DNA from: Candidatus Dormiibacterota bacterium
GTDB lineage: Bacteria > Acidobacteriota > Polarisedimenticolia > Gp22-AA2
Assembly (NCBI GenBank): GCA_035635555.1
Contig: DASQAT010000058.1
Coordinates: 1 to 51,467 of the forward strand
Reading direction: 5' to 3'
DNA: 51,467 nucleotides
Part shown: one piece after another, positions 1-8,036 of the stretch
Layout of the letters: each line of letters opens with the position of its first letter
Numbering within the stretch: position 1 is the stretch's first letter
Translations under genes and position numbers: made by a program
Notes under the pieces: model-generated
What the model saw: the letters and a program-made list of their open reading frames with translations, nothing else
Databases searched by the model: none
Told to the model about the DNA's origin: nothing

Positions 1-412
1 CGGACCAGAAGCCCCTGTACGGCCGGCTCGGCAGGGAACTCCTCGGGACTCGCTTCGTCTGGCGCACCCACTCGGCCTCCGCCCGCCGCGACCGGGGCAA
101 CCCGCTGTTCCCGATCAACCACACGAACGCCCGGCTGCGCCATTTCCTGGCGCGCCTGCGGCGCCGTACCTGGTGCGTCAGCAAAAAGCGCCTGTGGCTG
201 CAGGCCCATCTCGCTATCGCCACGCTGTGGTCGAACTTCTGCCGCGGCATCACCAACCGCACCGGCACCACCCCGGCCCAGGCCGTCGCCATCGCGCCGA
301 GACCCTACCGCCCTGAAGAGGTCCTCGCCTGGAGGCAGGACTGGGGCGCCTTCAGCCCGCCCATCGACCCATGACTCACCCGGTCGATCCGCACGCTTGT
401 CGGGCATTTTCC
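1..412 (+). mobile_element. IS1-like insertion sequence, 3' part, left copy
   Basis: This is the distal part of an insertion sequence, cut off by the window start. It matches the right end of the window (50886-51297, opposite strand) over 412 bp with no indels and about eight mismatches. The shared sequence stops at the end reading ...CGGGCATTTTCC, so the outer IS terminus is GGAAAATGCCCGACA when read inward. The other terminus is outside the window. Family assignment rests on the transposase C-terminus resembling IS1 InsB. Confidence 0.8.
3..374 (+). CDS. IS1-like transposase, C-terminal fragment (left copy)
   Basis: The frame is open from the window edge and ends in TGA at 372-374, giving 123 residues with no start in view. 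The segment DQKPLY, then INHTNARLRHFLARLRRR and a VSKKRLWLQ stretch, parallels the C-terminal third of IS1 InsB (DGWPLY, IERHNLNLRQHLARLGRK, FSKSVELHD), which is the basis for the call. Where IS1 has the catalytic Glu (IERHN) this protein has Asn (INHTN), so the family could instead be a distant IS1 relative. Whether the element is complete cannot be judged because the N-terminal part lies outside the window. A nearly identical copy is at the other end of the window on the minus strand. Confidence 0.75.
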   Translation, partial: DQKPLYGRLGRELLGTRFVWRTHSASARRDRGNPLFPINHTNARLRHFLARLRRRTWCVSKKRLWLQAHLAIATLWSNFCRGITNRTGTTPAQAVAIAPRPYRPEEVLAWRQDWGAFSPPIDP

Positions 413-432
413 AAATAGATCCGAGCCCGGAC

Positions 433-1695
433 CTACCAGCCGGCACGGTCCGCCGGGCGGGACCCGTCGAGCGAAAGGACGAACGACACGAGCGCGCGGC
501 GCGTCGGCGCGTCCGGGAGCGCCTCGGCGTACGACGGCATGGAGTCGCCGACTCCGAACAGCAGCGCGCGCTCGATCGCCCGGGGGGAGGCGCCGCCACG
601 CAGAGCGCAGGCGTGCGTGAGATCGCCCGAACGTGGCGTCTCTTCTCCCGCTCCGTCCCTCCAGCTCGTGTGGGCCTCCCGGGGCGTCATTCCCGCTCCC
701 GTGGATCCGTGGCACGAGGCGCAGCCGAGACTCTCCCAGGCCCGGCGTCCCTCCCGCACGCTCGTGTCGTCGGCCCGGTCCGGCGCGGCCCCGCTTCCCT
801 CTTCGACGCGGCTGCCGGCCGGCTCCGCGCGCAGACCGGTTCCGCGCAGCGAGGGTGAAAATTCCTTGACGGCAAGAACGAGGGCCCAGCGATCCTCCGT
901 CGCGAGCCAGTAGAACGCCGGCATGGAGGCGCCGGTGCCCGCGCCCAGGGTGATCGTCCGGAACAGGTCGGCGTCCTCGGGAGGCCGGCCGGCGGGCGTC
1001 GACTTGAAGCGGTAGCGGCCCGCCACGAAATCGCGAGGGGGGAAGGTGAAGAACCCGGCCAGCTCGCCCCGGCCATCCCCTCCCTCGCCGTGGCAGGCGA
1101 GACAGTGCCGGACATACAGCTCGGAGCCGCGACGCTTCAGCGGGCCGTCGATCGGCGGCGGCGCCGGGACATCGGGCTCGCGTCGTCTCCACTCCGCCCA
1201 GATGTCCCGGTGCGATCGGCCCAGCGCCTGCAGGTAGGCCACGAGGTTCCGCCCCTCCGGGGTCGGTACCGGCCGCCCCGACACGGGCCGGAACAGGTGC
1301 CGAGACGGCGGCATCCTCGACCCCGAGACCAGGACACCGGGGGAATAGAGATGTGCGTAGTGCCAGTCGTCGCTGCGGCGGTGACCCTCGAGACCCAGGT
1401 CGGGGCCGACGCGCGAATCGAGGAGATCGACGGCGGGCCCGGACGGCAATTCCGAATTCCCCGCCGGGCGGGGACGATCGAACAGGGTGTGGCATCGACC
1501 GCAGTTCTCGCGGCGAAAGACCTCCTCGCCCGCCCTCTCGCCGTCGGTGACGAGTGCGCCAGGCGGGCCGGCGGAGTCCTGCGACCGCTCGGTCGTCCCC
1601 GGACGCCCCCCCCCGCAAGCGGGAGAAAGCAGGACCACCACGGCGAGGGGAAGGGCGCGCCCCGTGGGAGACGTTCTATTTCTCGGCCGGCGCAT
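433..1695 (-). CDS. triheme c-type cytochrome lipoprotein of the oxidase operon
   Basis: This 420-residue exported cytochrome has three CxxCH heme c motifs: CGRCH (65-69), CLACH (198-202) and CASCH (325-329). Candidate axial Met ligands lie downstream of each, at M128, M258 and M386. The chosen ATG is followed by a hydrophobic segment ending LLSPAC, a lipobox with C27, so the protein is probably tethered in the periplasm. A longer upstream frame exists, but it lacks a signal and overlaps the previous gene heavily. The first domain (DDWHYAHLYSP, then SRMPPSRHLF) resembles CcoO-type monoheme domains, and the second resembles CcoP/class I cytochromes. It is last in the ctaC-ctaD operon and overlaps the preceding gene by 20 nt. 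Its likely role, by inference, is electron delivery to the oxidase, whose subunit II has no fused cytochrome domain. The IS end lies 20 bp downstream. Confidence 0.88.
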   Translation of the reverse strand: MRRPRNRTSPTGRALPLAVVVLLSPACGGGRPGTTERSQDSAGPPGALVTDGERAGEEVFRRENCGRCHTLFDRPRPAGNSELPSGPAVDLLDSRVGPDLGLEGHRRSDDWHYAHLYSPGVLVSGSRMPPSRHLFRPVSGRPVPTPEGRNLVAYLQALGRSHRDIWAEWRRREPDVPAPPPIDGPLKRRGSELYVRHCLACHGEGGDGRGELAGFFTFPPRDFVAGRYRFKSTPAGRPPEDADLFRTITLGAGTGASMPAFYWLATEDRWALVLAVKEFSPSLRGTGLRAEPAGSRVEEGSGAAPDRADDTSVREGRRAWESLGCASCHGSTGAGMTPREAHTSWRDGAGEETPRSGDLTHACALRGGASPRAIERALLFGVGDSMPSYAEALPDAPTRRALVSFVLSLDGSRPADRAGW

Positions 1696-1990
1696 GGCCG
1701 GCCGGCAGGGCCGGGATCGACGTGGCGCCGGGCGCGGGCGCCGGAGAGCTCCTGCGCGGACGCGCCTGGCTTCGCAACACGAGGGCCACGAACCACGCCA
1801 CGACCAGCGCGAGCGTCCCGAGCAGGAAGAAGATGCTGTAGGCCAGCCCCCGCGCCACACCCGGCGAAGAGGCGGCGGCGCTGCCGCACATGGCGCACTG
1901 CGCGAAAGACCCGGAAGGGGAAGCGAACACGCCCCACACGACGACCGCCAGGGCAGCGGGGAGGCCCGAGAGGCGAGTGCGTCGCATCAT
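1676..1990 (-). CDS. small CxxC membrane protein in cytochrome oxidase operon
   Basis: This is a 104-residue protein. An N-terminal signal-like segment ends near FAQ, followed at once by CAMCGSAAAS, then one strong membrane segment (about residues 48-70) and a basic, proline-rich tail. The CxxC pair would sit outside the membrane just ahead of the helix. The ATG directly follows the stop of the subunit III gene (TAG then ATGATG), and the 3' end overlaps the cytochrome gene by 20 nt, so the three are probably translationally coupled. I do not recognise a named family. Position and CxxC motif suggest a role in oxidase assembly or metal/thiol handling, which is inference only. Confidence 0.7.
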   Translation of the reverse strand: MMRRTRLSGLPAALAVVVWGVFASPSGSFAQCAMCGSAAASSPGVARGLAYSIFFLLGTLALVVAWFVALVLRSQARPRRSSPAPAPGATSIPALPAGHAPAEK

Positions 1991-2584
1991 CTATATAAGA
2001 TACAGCAGGACATACAGGCCGAACCAGATCAGTCCCACGAAGTGCCAGTAGAGCGCGCAGACCTCGATCTTCCGCTGCCTGCTGTCCGGGACCCACAGCT
2101 CTCTCTGTCTCAGGGCGATCACCAGCAACCAGACGACACCGGACAGGGCGTGCGCGGCGTGCACGCCGGTCAGCATGTAAAAGGTCGTCCCGTACGTCGT
2201 TCCGGTGAACGACAGGCCGCCGCGCACGAGCAGGGTCCACTGGGCCGCCTGAAGCCCGAGGAACAGGACCCCGAGGGCGGCGGCGACGACCAGCCAGCGT
2301 CGGAGTCCGCGCGCGTCGAGCGAGCGCAGCGCCCGGACAGCCCGGTGCAAGGCCAGGCTCGACAGAGCGATGACGACCGTGTTGAACCCGGCCAGCCGGA
2401 CCGGCAGCCGGGGCATCCCGGGGCTCGGCCAGGCGGGGCTCGCATAGCGCAGGACGAGGTAGCCGCCGACGAGCCCGGCGAACAGCATCGTTCCCGCCAT
2501 CAGGAAGACGAGAGTGGCGACGCGGTGATTGGCGATCGCCGGGGGATGAGCGGTCTCCCGGTCGGAAAGGAGATGGTTTTTCAT
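1991..2584 (-). CDS. cytochrome c oxidase subunit III-like protein (COX3 family)
   Basis: This is a 197-residue, five- to six-helix membrane protein of the COX3/CyoC/NorE superfamily. The family-typical segments YGTTFYMLTGVHAAHALSG and IEVCALYWHFVGLIWFGLY are both present. It sits in the ctaC-ctaD-ctaA-ctaB operon, 12 nt after ctaB, which fits a structural subunit or assembly factor of the oxidase. At the position where subunit III carries a conserved membrane Glu (E116 in the second copy, in FLGIQAYEW), this protein has Gln115 (FLGLQAAQW). It may therefore be a diverged paralogue, while the copy at 16481-17098 is the canonical subunit III. NorE-like function is an alternative. Confidence 0.85.
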   Translation of the reverse strand: MKNHLLSDRETAHPPAIANHRVATLVFLMAGTMLFAGLVGGYLVLRYASPAWPSPGMPRLPVRLAGFNTVVIALSSLALHRAVRALRSLDARGLRRWLVVAAALGVLFLGLQAAQWTLLVRGGLSFTGTTYGTTFYMLTGVHAAHALSGVVWLLVIALRQRELWVPDSRQRKIEVCALYWHFVGLIWFGLYVLLYLI

Positions 2585-2596
2585 CCGGTTCCCAGG

Positions 2597-3514
2597 CTAC
2601 CGCAGCGGAGGCATGGTCCGGTCGAGGGCCATGAGGCAGAGGAGGGCCGGCAGGTAGACGACCGAGGCCAGAAGCATTCGCCGCGCGGCCCGGGCCGAGG
2701 CGTCCACGAGGATCGGGACGGCGAAGGCGGTCAGGCCCAGTCCGAGGACGATGGCGCCGCAGAAATACACGACGCCGGTCACGTCCAGCATCGTCGGGAC
2801 GAGACTCAACGGCAGGAGGACCAGGCAGTGCGCCAGGATCTGGCGGCCGGTCGCGCTCCCCGCCTCATCCACCACCGGGAGCAGCCGGAACCCGCCGCGG
2901 GCGTAGTCGTCCTTGTACAGCATGGCGATCGCCAGCGCATGCGGCAACTGCCACACGAACAGGATGGCGAAGAGCGCCACGCCGCCCGCGGCGACGTCCC
3001 CGTGTGCCGCGGTCCAGCCGCCGAGCGGAGGGAGCGCGCCGGGGATCGCCCCGACCAGCGTGCAGAGCGTCGTGATCCGCTTCAGCGGCGTGTACACGAA
3101 CACGTAGCTGAGGAGGGTCAGGGCGGCCAGTCCGGCGGTCATCAGATTGACCGTCAGCACGAGATGCAGGAGTCCGGCGACCGAAATGACGGCGGCGAAC
3201 AGGAGCGCGTGCCCCGGATCCAGCCGCCCGGCAGGCAGAGGCCGCAGGCGCGTACGCAGCATGCGGCCGTCCTCCTGGCGCTCCACATACTGGTTGAGGG
3301 CGCTCGTGCCGGCGGCGACCAGGGCCGTCCCGAGGAGCGTGTTGAGGAGGAGGACGATATCAAGCGGACCCTTCGAGCCGAGGTAGAAACCGACGAGTGT
3401 CGTGACCAGGACCAGCGAGGTCACGCGCGGCTTGGTCAGCTCCAGAAAATCGGCCGCCCGCTCACGAGCCCCGATGCGGGAGAAAGGGCGGGCGGCCTCG
3501 TACGACGCGCTCAT
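2597..3514 (-). CDS. ctaB: protoheme IX farnesyltransferase (heme O synthase)
   Basis: CtaB/CyoE/COX10 transfers a farnesyl group from farnesyl diphosphate to the 2-vinyl of heme b, giving heme O, in the cytoplasmic membrane. The 305-residue length is usual. UbiA-family signatures are visible: LTKPRVTSLVLVTT near the N-terminus, NQYVERQEDGRMLRTRLRPLP (the Asp-rich NxxxxxxxD prenyl-diphosphate site), YVFVYTPLKRIT and the second Asp-rich loop around YKDDYARGG. About eight to nine membrane helices are predicted by eye. The ATG overlaps the end of ctaA (ATGA at 3511-3514), so the two steps of heme A synthesis are coupled. Confidence 0.95.
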   Translation of the reverse strand: MSASYEAARPFSRIGARERAADFLELTKPRVTSLVLVTTLVGFYLGSKGPLDIVLLLNTLLGTALVAAGTSALNQYVERQEDGRMLRTRLRPLPAGRLDPGHALLFAAVISVAGLLHLVLTVNLMTAGLAALTLLSYVFVYTPLKRITTLCTLVGAIPGALPPLGGWTAAHGDVAAGGVALFAILFVWQLPHALAIAMLYKDDYARGGFRLLPVVDEAGSATGRQILAHCLVLLPLSLVPTMLDVTGVVYFCGAIVLGLGLTAFAVPILVDASARAARRMLLASVVYLPALLCLMALDRTMPPLR

Positions 3515-4497
3515 ACCGGGCTTCCCGTGGCACGGGCGGGGATGATCGGAACAGCCGCATCCCGGCGCCCCCTGTCCGGCGCCTCCACCGCGAGGCGCAG
3601 TACCGCGGGACGCGCGGCGCGCACCGTCAGCACGAGGCAGGTGGCCAGAAGAAGGGCTCCGACGACGACGTGTGCCGTCGCCGGCAGGACCGCCAGACGG
3701 GTCAGCACCGTGGTGGCACCGAGAGCGATCTGCAGGACGACCAGGCCCACCGCCAGGCGCGCCGGGCGGACCAGATCGACTCGCGCCGAACGGCGCCGCA
3801 GGAAGGGCGCGGCGGAGACACACACCGCGGCGGCGACCACGATCGCCATCACCCGGTGCGCGAAGTGGACGGCGATCTCGAACGACTGCAGCGGAGGGAC
3901 CAGCCGGCCGAAGGACAGAGGCACGTCCGGGATCGCCAGGCCGGCGCCGGTGTGCCGCATCACTGCCCCCAGGATCAGCTGGGCGTACACCAGGCCGGTC
4001 GCGACCGCCGCCGGGATCCACGGCGCCGGCCCATCCCCGGGGCGCGTCGGCGGCGGCTCGAGGTACTCTCTCGAGGTGCAGACCGCCAGCAGCACGACGA
4101 TGCAGAAGAATCCCTGCGCCAGGCAGGCGTGCAGGACCGAGACCGAGGGGGGCAGTCGCAGGAGCACCGTCAGTCCGCCCAGGAGGCCCTGCGCCACGAC
4201 CGCTCCGATCGCCAGATAGGACAGGCGTCTCACCCAGGCCCGCGGCTCGCTCCGGCCGAACCAGACGGCCAGGCCGATGGTCAGGAGGCCGACCAGGGCG
4301 GCGATGAGCCGGTGGCCGTGCTCGAACAGCACCCCGCCCGTCATCGGAGGGAAGAGCCTGCCGAACGACAATGGCCAGTCCGGCACGGCGAGCCCGGAGC
4401 CGGTGCTGGTAACCAGCCCACCGGCGACGAGCAGGACCGCCGTGGCGCAGGCACAGACGACGGCATAGCGATGCCGCCTTCGATCGAAGGGAACCAT
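3511..4497 (-). CDS. ctaA: heme A synthase (COX15/CtaA family)
   Basis: CtaA/COX15 oxidises the C8 methyl of heme O to a formyl group, producing heme A for the aa3-type oxidase. The 328-residue protein has about eight membrane helices arranged as two similar halves. Each half carries the family pattern GSGLAVPDWPLSFGRL (near residue 30) or GAGLAIPDVPLSFGRL (about residue 180), followed by paired His segments (EHGHRLIAALVG and HFAHRVMAIV). Later His residues (VLHAC, TAHVVVG) complete the heme-binding set. The start ATG shares one base with the ctaD stop (TGATG at 4495-4499). A longer upstream extension has no family similarity and is rejected. Confidence 0.95.
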   Translation of the reverse strand: MVPFDRRRHRYAVVCACATAVLLVAGGLVTSTGSGLAVPDWPLSFGRLFPPMTGGVLFEHGHRLIAALVGLLTIGLAVWFGRSEPRAWVRRLSYLAIGAVVAQGLLGGLTVLLRLPPSVSVLHACLAQGFFCIVVLLAVCTSREYLEPPPTRPGDGPAPWIPAAVATGLVYAQLILGAVMRHTGAGLAIPDVPLSFGRLVPPLQSFEIAVHFAHRVMAIVVAAAVCVSAAPFLRRRSARVDLVRPARLAVGLVVLQIALGATTVLTRLAVLPATAHVVVGALLLATCLVLTVRAARPAVLRLAVEAPDRGRRDAAVPIIPARATGSPV

Positions 4498-6239
4498 CAG
4501 GCGCGTGCCGGAGCCGTGGTCGCCCTTGGCGGAACGGGCACCCCCAGCGGGCGATCCTGCGGCAGGAAATCCTCGGTCACCTCGGGAGAGCTGTACTCGT
4601 ACGGTCCGCGGTAGACCGTGGGAATCTTCTCCCCCCAGTTGAGGTGAGGCGCGGGGGACGGGGTCGACCACTCCAGAGAGTTCGCGTTCCAGGGATTGCG
4701 CCCCGCCTCCCGACCCGCGAACAGGCTGTAGATGAAGTTGGCGGCGAACAGGATCTGCGTCGCTCCGAGGAGGAAGGCGTTGACGCTGATGAACTCGTTC
4801 ATCGGCTGCAGGGGCTTCAGGAACTCGTACAGCGTCGGGTCGAAGATGCGCCGCATGTGCCCGGCCATCCCCAGGATGTGCATCGGGAAGAAGGTCAGGT
4901 TGAAGAACAGGAACGACAGGAGGGCGTGCACGGTGTTGACCGTCTGGTTCATCATGCGGCCGAACATCTTCGGGTACCAGTAATTGATCGCCGCGAACAC
5001 GCCGAACAGGCTCCCTCCGAACAGCACGTAGTGCAGGTGGGCCACGATGAAGTAGGTGTCATGGATGAACATGTCTACGGGCGTCGAGGCCATGAAGATT
5101 CCGCTCAGCCCGCCGACGATGAAGGTGGAGACGAAGGCCAGCGCGTTGAGCATCGCGGGGGTGAAATGGATCGAGCCGCGCCACAGGGTGCCGAGCCAGT
5201 TGAACGTCTTGATCGCCGAGGGCACGGCGATGACCATGGTCGAGATCATGAACGCCGTGCCGAGCGCCGGGTTCATGCCGCTCTGGAACATGTGATGGCC
5301 CCAGACGATGAACCCCAGCCCGGCGATCCCCATGAGGGAGTAAACCATCGCCTTGTAGCCGAAGACCGGCTTCCGAGCGAAGGTCGAGAGGATGTCCGAC
5401 ACGAAGCCCATGGACGGCAGGATCATGATGTAGACCGCCGGGTGCGAGTAGAACCAGAACAGGTGCTGCCAGAGGAGGACCTGCCCGCCGCCGGCCGGGT
5501 TGAAGAAGTGCGTGCCGAGCGTCCGATCGAACAACAGCATGCCGAGGGCGGACGCCAGGACCGGGGTGGCCATCAGCTGCAGGATGGCCGTGATGAACAG
5601 CGCCCACACCGACAGCGGCATGCGGAAGAAGTGCATGCCGGGGGCGCGCATGTTCACGATCGTGGTGATGTAGTTCACCGCCCCCATGATCGAGGAGGTT
5701 CCGAGGATGAGGACGCCGACGATCCAGAGCGTCTGGCCGAGCCCCACCCCGGTGTATTGCGGGTCGGCGCTGAGGGGCGGGTAGGCGGTCCATCCGGTCG
5801 CCGCGGTGCCGCCCTCCACGAAGAACGAGGAGGCGACGATCGAGCCGCCGGTCAGCGAGACCCAGAAGGACAGCATGTTCAGCTTCGGGAACGCCATGTC
5901 CCTGGCGCCGATCATCAGGGGAATGAGGAAATTCCCGAACGCCCCCGCGAGGATCGGGATGATCACCAGGAAGATCATGATCGATGCGTGCATGGTGAAG
6001 ATTGCGTTGTAGTGCGCGGGGTCGGCGGGGTTCCAGCTCTCGGGAAGCACCGAGGCCAGCGGGATCTCCTTGTCCGGGAAGCCGAGCTGCCAGCGCACGA
6101 TCATCGCGAGGAAGCCCCCGAGGATCATGAACGTGAGGCTCATGAACAGGAACTGGATGCCGATGATCTTGTGGTCCTGGGAGAAGATGTACTTCGAGAC
6201 GAAGGATTGCTTGTGCGGCTCGTGGTGCTCTGCGGCCAT
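4497..6239 (-). CDS. ctaD: cytochrome c oxidase subunit I (A2-type heme-copper oxidase)
   Basis: This is the catalytic subunit, reducing O2 to water and pumping protons. It has 580 residues and about 12 helices. The heme a ligands are H84 (FTMHASIM) and H403; the heme a3 ligand is H401 (in VAHLHYV); CuB binds H266 plus H315/H316 (WGHHMF). The Tyr that crosslinks to H266 is Y270. The usual D-channel Glu of HPEVY is absent; instead the protein reads YSHPAVY (264-270), the hallmark of A2-type enzymes such as caa3. The K-channel Lys is K344 (VPSAIKTFNW). Two in-frame ATGs exist; 6239 is chosen because a GGAGG lies about 10 nt before it. The alternative ATG at 6266 overlaps the ctaC stop. Confidence 0.97.
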   Translation of the reverse strand: MAAEHHEPHKQSFVSKYIFSQDHKIIGIQFLFMSLTFMILGGFLAMIVRWQLGFPDKEIPLASVLPESWNPADPAHYNAIFTMHASIMIFLVIIPILAGAFGNFLIPLMIGARDMAFPKLNMLSFWVSLTGGSIVASSFFVEGGTAATGWTAYPPLSADPQYTGVGLGQTLWIVGVLILGTSSIMGAVNYITTIVNMRAPGMHFFRMPLSVWALFITAILQLMATPVLASALGMLLFDRTLGTHFFNPAGGGQVLLWQHLFWFYSHPAVYIMILPSMGFVSDILSTFARKPVFGYKAMVYSLMGIAGLGFIVWGHHMFQSGMNPALGTAFMISTMVIAVPSAIKTFNWLGTLWRGSIHFTPAMLNALAFVSTFIVGGLSGIFMASTPVDMFIHDTYFIVAHLHYVLFGGSLFGVFAAINYWYPKMFGRMMNQTVNTVHALLSFLFFNLTFFPMHILGMAGHMRRIFDPTLYEFLKPLQPMNEFISVNAFLLGATQILFAANFIYSLFAGREAGRNPWNANSLEWSTPSPAPHLNWGEKIPTVYRGPYEYSSPEVTEDFLPQDRPLGVPVPPRATTAPARA

Positions 6240-6262
6240 CGGGGCGCGACCTCCGGATTGAC

Positions 6263-6943
6263 TCATGCGGGCGGGACTTCCGCCGGGACGACGTTCGCCT
6301 CCTGTTCCTTCAGCCACTTCGCGAAGGCGTCCGGCTCCAGCACGGTGAGCTGGCCGCGCATCGTGCCGTGTCCGAAACCGCACAGCTCGGCGCAGGCGAT
6401 CTCGTACATGCCGGTCTTCGTGGGCTGCACCCAGACATCGATGGTCAGCCCGGGGACCGCGTCCTGCTTCAGACGGAACGCCGGCACGAAGAAGCTGTGG
6501 ATGACGTCCTTGGACCGCAGCCGGATCTTCACGGGCTCGTTCACGGGGAGGCTCATCTCGTTGTGGATCACCACGTCGTCGGGCGTCTCGAACTTCCCGT
6601 CGGCCCCCTTGTAGTGGATTTCCCAGTCGAACTGCGAGGCGATCACCACGATCTCCTGGTCCGTCGCCGGGATGTGCTCCTTGATGTCCCCCCACAGACG
6701 CTTGCTGCTCAGCCCCAGCGCCACCAGCATCACGGCGGGCACCACCGTCCAGACCACCTCGAGTCTCGAGTTGCCGTGCGTGTAGGTGGCGCGCACGCCC
6801 TGACGGGCGCGGTAGCGGAGGGCGAAATAGAACAGGATCCCCTCCGTGAGGACGAAGGCGGTTCCCGTGACCGCGAGGATCACGTAGAACATCGTGTCGA
6901 TGCTCGCGCTGTAGGTCGAAACGCCTTCGGGCAGCCAGTGCAT
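6263..6943 (-). CDS. ctaC: cytochrome c oxidase subunit II (CuA)
   Basis: Subunit II takes electrons from cytochrome c through a binuclear CuA centre. The 226-residue protein has two N-terminal membrane hairpin helices (about 17-45 and 62-80), then a cupredoxin domain. The CuA ligands are H149 (VIHSFFVP), C184, E186, C188, H192 and M195 in CAELCGFGHGTM. There is no C-terminal cytochrome c domain, so the complex is aa3-like in composition, with the donor encoded separately. The ATG at 6943 is preceded by GAGGAG about 11 nt away. It is the first gene of the seven-gene minus-strand operon behind the promoter at 6990-7019. Confidence 0.96.
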   Translation of the reverse strand: MHWLPEGVSTYSASIDTMFYVILAVTGTAFVLTEGILFYFALRYRARQGVRATYTHGNSRLEVVWTVVPAVMLVALGLSSKRLWGDIKEHIPATDQEIVVIASQFDWEIHYKGADGKFETPDDVVIHNEMSLPVNEPVKIRLRSKDVIHSFFVPAFRLKQDAVPGLTIDVWVQPTKTGMYEIACAELCGFGHGTMRGQLTVLEPDAFAKWLKEQEANVVPAEVPPA

Positions 6944-6989
6944 GAAGTCGGCTTCTCCTCGGGGCAGGTGCTTCCTGGGCGACCGCCGG

Positions 6990-7019
6990 TTTATACGCGA
7001 CCGGGACACGCCAAGTCAA
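6990..7019 (-). promoter_or_regulatory. sigma70-like promoter for the ctaC operon
   Basis: On the minus strand TTGACT (7014-7019) and TATAAA (6990-6995) are separated by 18 nt. Transcription would start near 6983, leaving a leader of about 40 nt that includes the ctaC ribosome-binding site. It points away from the plus-strand operon. Confidence 0.7.
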
Positions 7020-7097
7020 GAGTTTCGCCGCATCCGGCCGGTTGCCGGAGGGGGCCGCACGAGGCCCCGGGCGAGGGGGTGTATGATGACGCCCCTC

Positions 7098-8036
7098 ATG
7101 AGCTCTCCCGCCGCGGTCGCGGTCCATGGGCTGGTGCACGATTACGGCGCGTCCCGTGTCCTGCGCGGCGTCGACTTCACCGTCGGCCAGGGGGAGATCT
7201 TCGGTCTGCTGGGACCGAACGGTGGCGGCAAGACGACGCTGTTCCGCATCCTCGCGACCCTGATGCGACCGGTCGGCGGGCGGGCCCTCGTCTTCGGGCA
7301 CGACGTGGTGCGGGAGGCGCGCGAAGTGCGCCGGTCGATCGGCGTCGTGTTCCAGTCGCCGGCCCTCGATCGCAGGCTCACGGTGCGGGAGAACCTCGAC
7401 GTGCAGGGTCGACTCTACGGACTGGGCGGCGGAGATCTCCGCAGGACCACGGACGAGATGCTGGAACGCCTGCGCCTGCTGGACCGGGCGGAGAGCCGGG
7501 TGGATCGACTGTCGGGCGGACTGATGCGTCGCGCCGAGATCGCCAAGGGGCTCCTGCATAGGCCGCGTCTCCTGCTGATGGACGAGCCGTCCTCCGGGCT
7601 CGACCCGGGCGCGCGTCAGGACCTGTGGGACCTCCTGCGCGATCTGCGCGAGCGCTTCGGAACGACCCTCCTCCTGACCACGCACCTGATGGAGGAGGCG
7701 GATCGCTGCGATCGGCTGGCGATCCTGAGCGAGGGGACGCTGGTGGCCGTGGGCACGCCGCGCGCGCTGAAGAGCGAGATCGGCGGCGACGTCATCGTCA
7801 TCGCGACCGGCGCACCGGCCGAGGTGCGCGACGGGATCGAGAGCCGCTTCGGCGGCCCCGTGCAGGTCGTGGATGGCACGGTCCGTCTCGAGCGGCCCCG
7901 TGGTCACGAGCTGATCCCGCGCATCGTGGAGGCGTTCGCGGATCGCATCGACGCCGTGACGCTGGGGAGACCGACGCTGCTGGACGTCTTCATCCACAAG
8001 ACGGGGCACCGCTTCCTGGGGGACCAGGCGGCATGA
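7098..8036 (+). CDS. ABC transporter ATP-binding protein (exporter, DrrA/NodI-like)
   Basis: This is a 312-residue ABC ATPase of the ABC-2 exporter class. It has Walker A GPNGGGKTT (39-47), a signature reading LSGGLMRRAEIAKG instead of LSGGQ, Walker B LLLMDEPSSGLDPG and the switch His in LLTTHLMEEADR. A C-terminal extension after about residue 220 (ending VFIHKTGHRFLGD) is typical of DrrA/NodI-type subunits. Three in-frame starts exist at 7083, 7086 and 7098. The first two lie inside a TATGAT -10-like element (7082-7087), so 7098 is preferred. It pairs with the downstream permease by an ATGA overlap and opens the plus-strand operon. The exported substrate is unknown; an oxidase-maturation role is inference from position. 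Confidence 0.9.
   Translation: MSSPAAVAVHGLVHDYGASRVLRGVDFTVGQGEIFGLLGPNGGGKTTLFRILATLMRPVGGRALVFGHDVVREAREVRRSIGVVFQSPALDRRLTVRENLDVQGRLYGLGGGDLRRTTDEMLERLRLLDRAESRVDRLSGGLMRRAEIAKGLLHRPRLLLMDEPSSGLDPGARQDLWDLLRDLRERFGTTLLLTTHLMEEADRCDRLAILSEGTLVAVGTPRALKSEIGGDVIVIATGAPAEVRDGIESRFGGPVQVVDGTVRLERPRGHELIPRIVEAFADRIDAVTLGRPTLLDVFIHKTGHRFLGDQAA

Noticed and set aside
1487-4219. Long plus-strand frame across the ctaA-ctaB-subunit III genes
   Set aside because: It crosses several well-supported minus-strand genes and is Arg/Gln-rich without domains.
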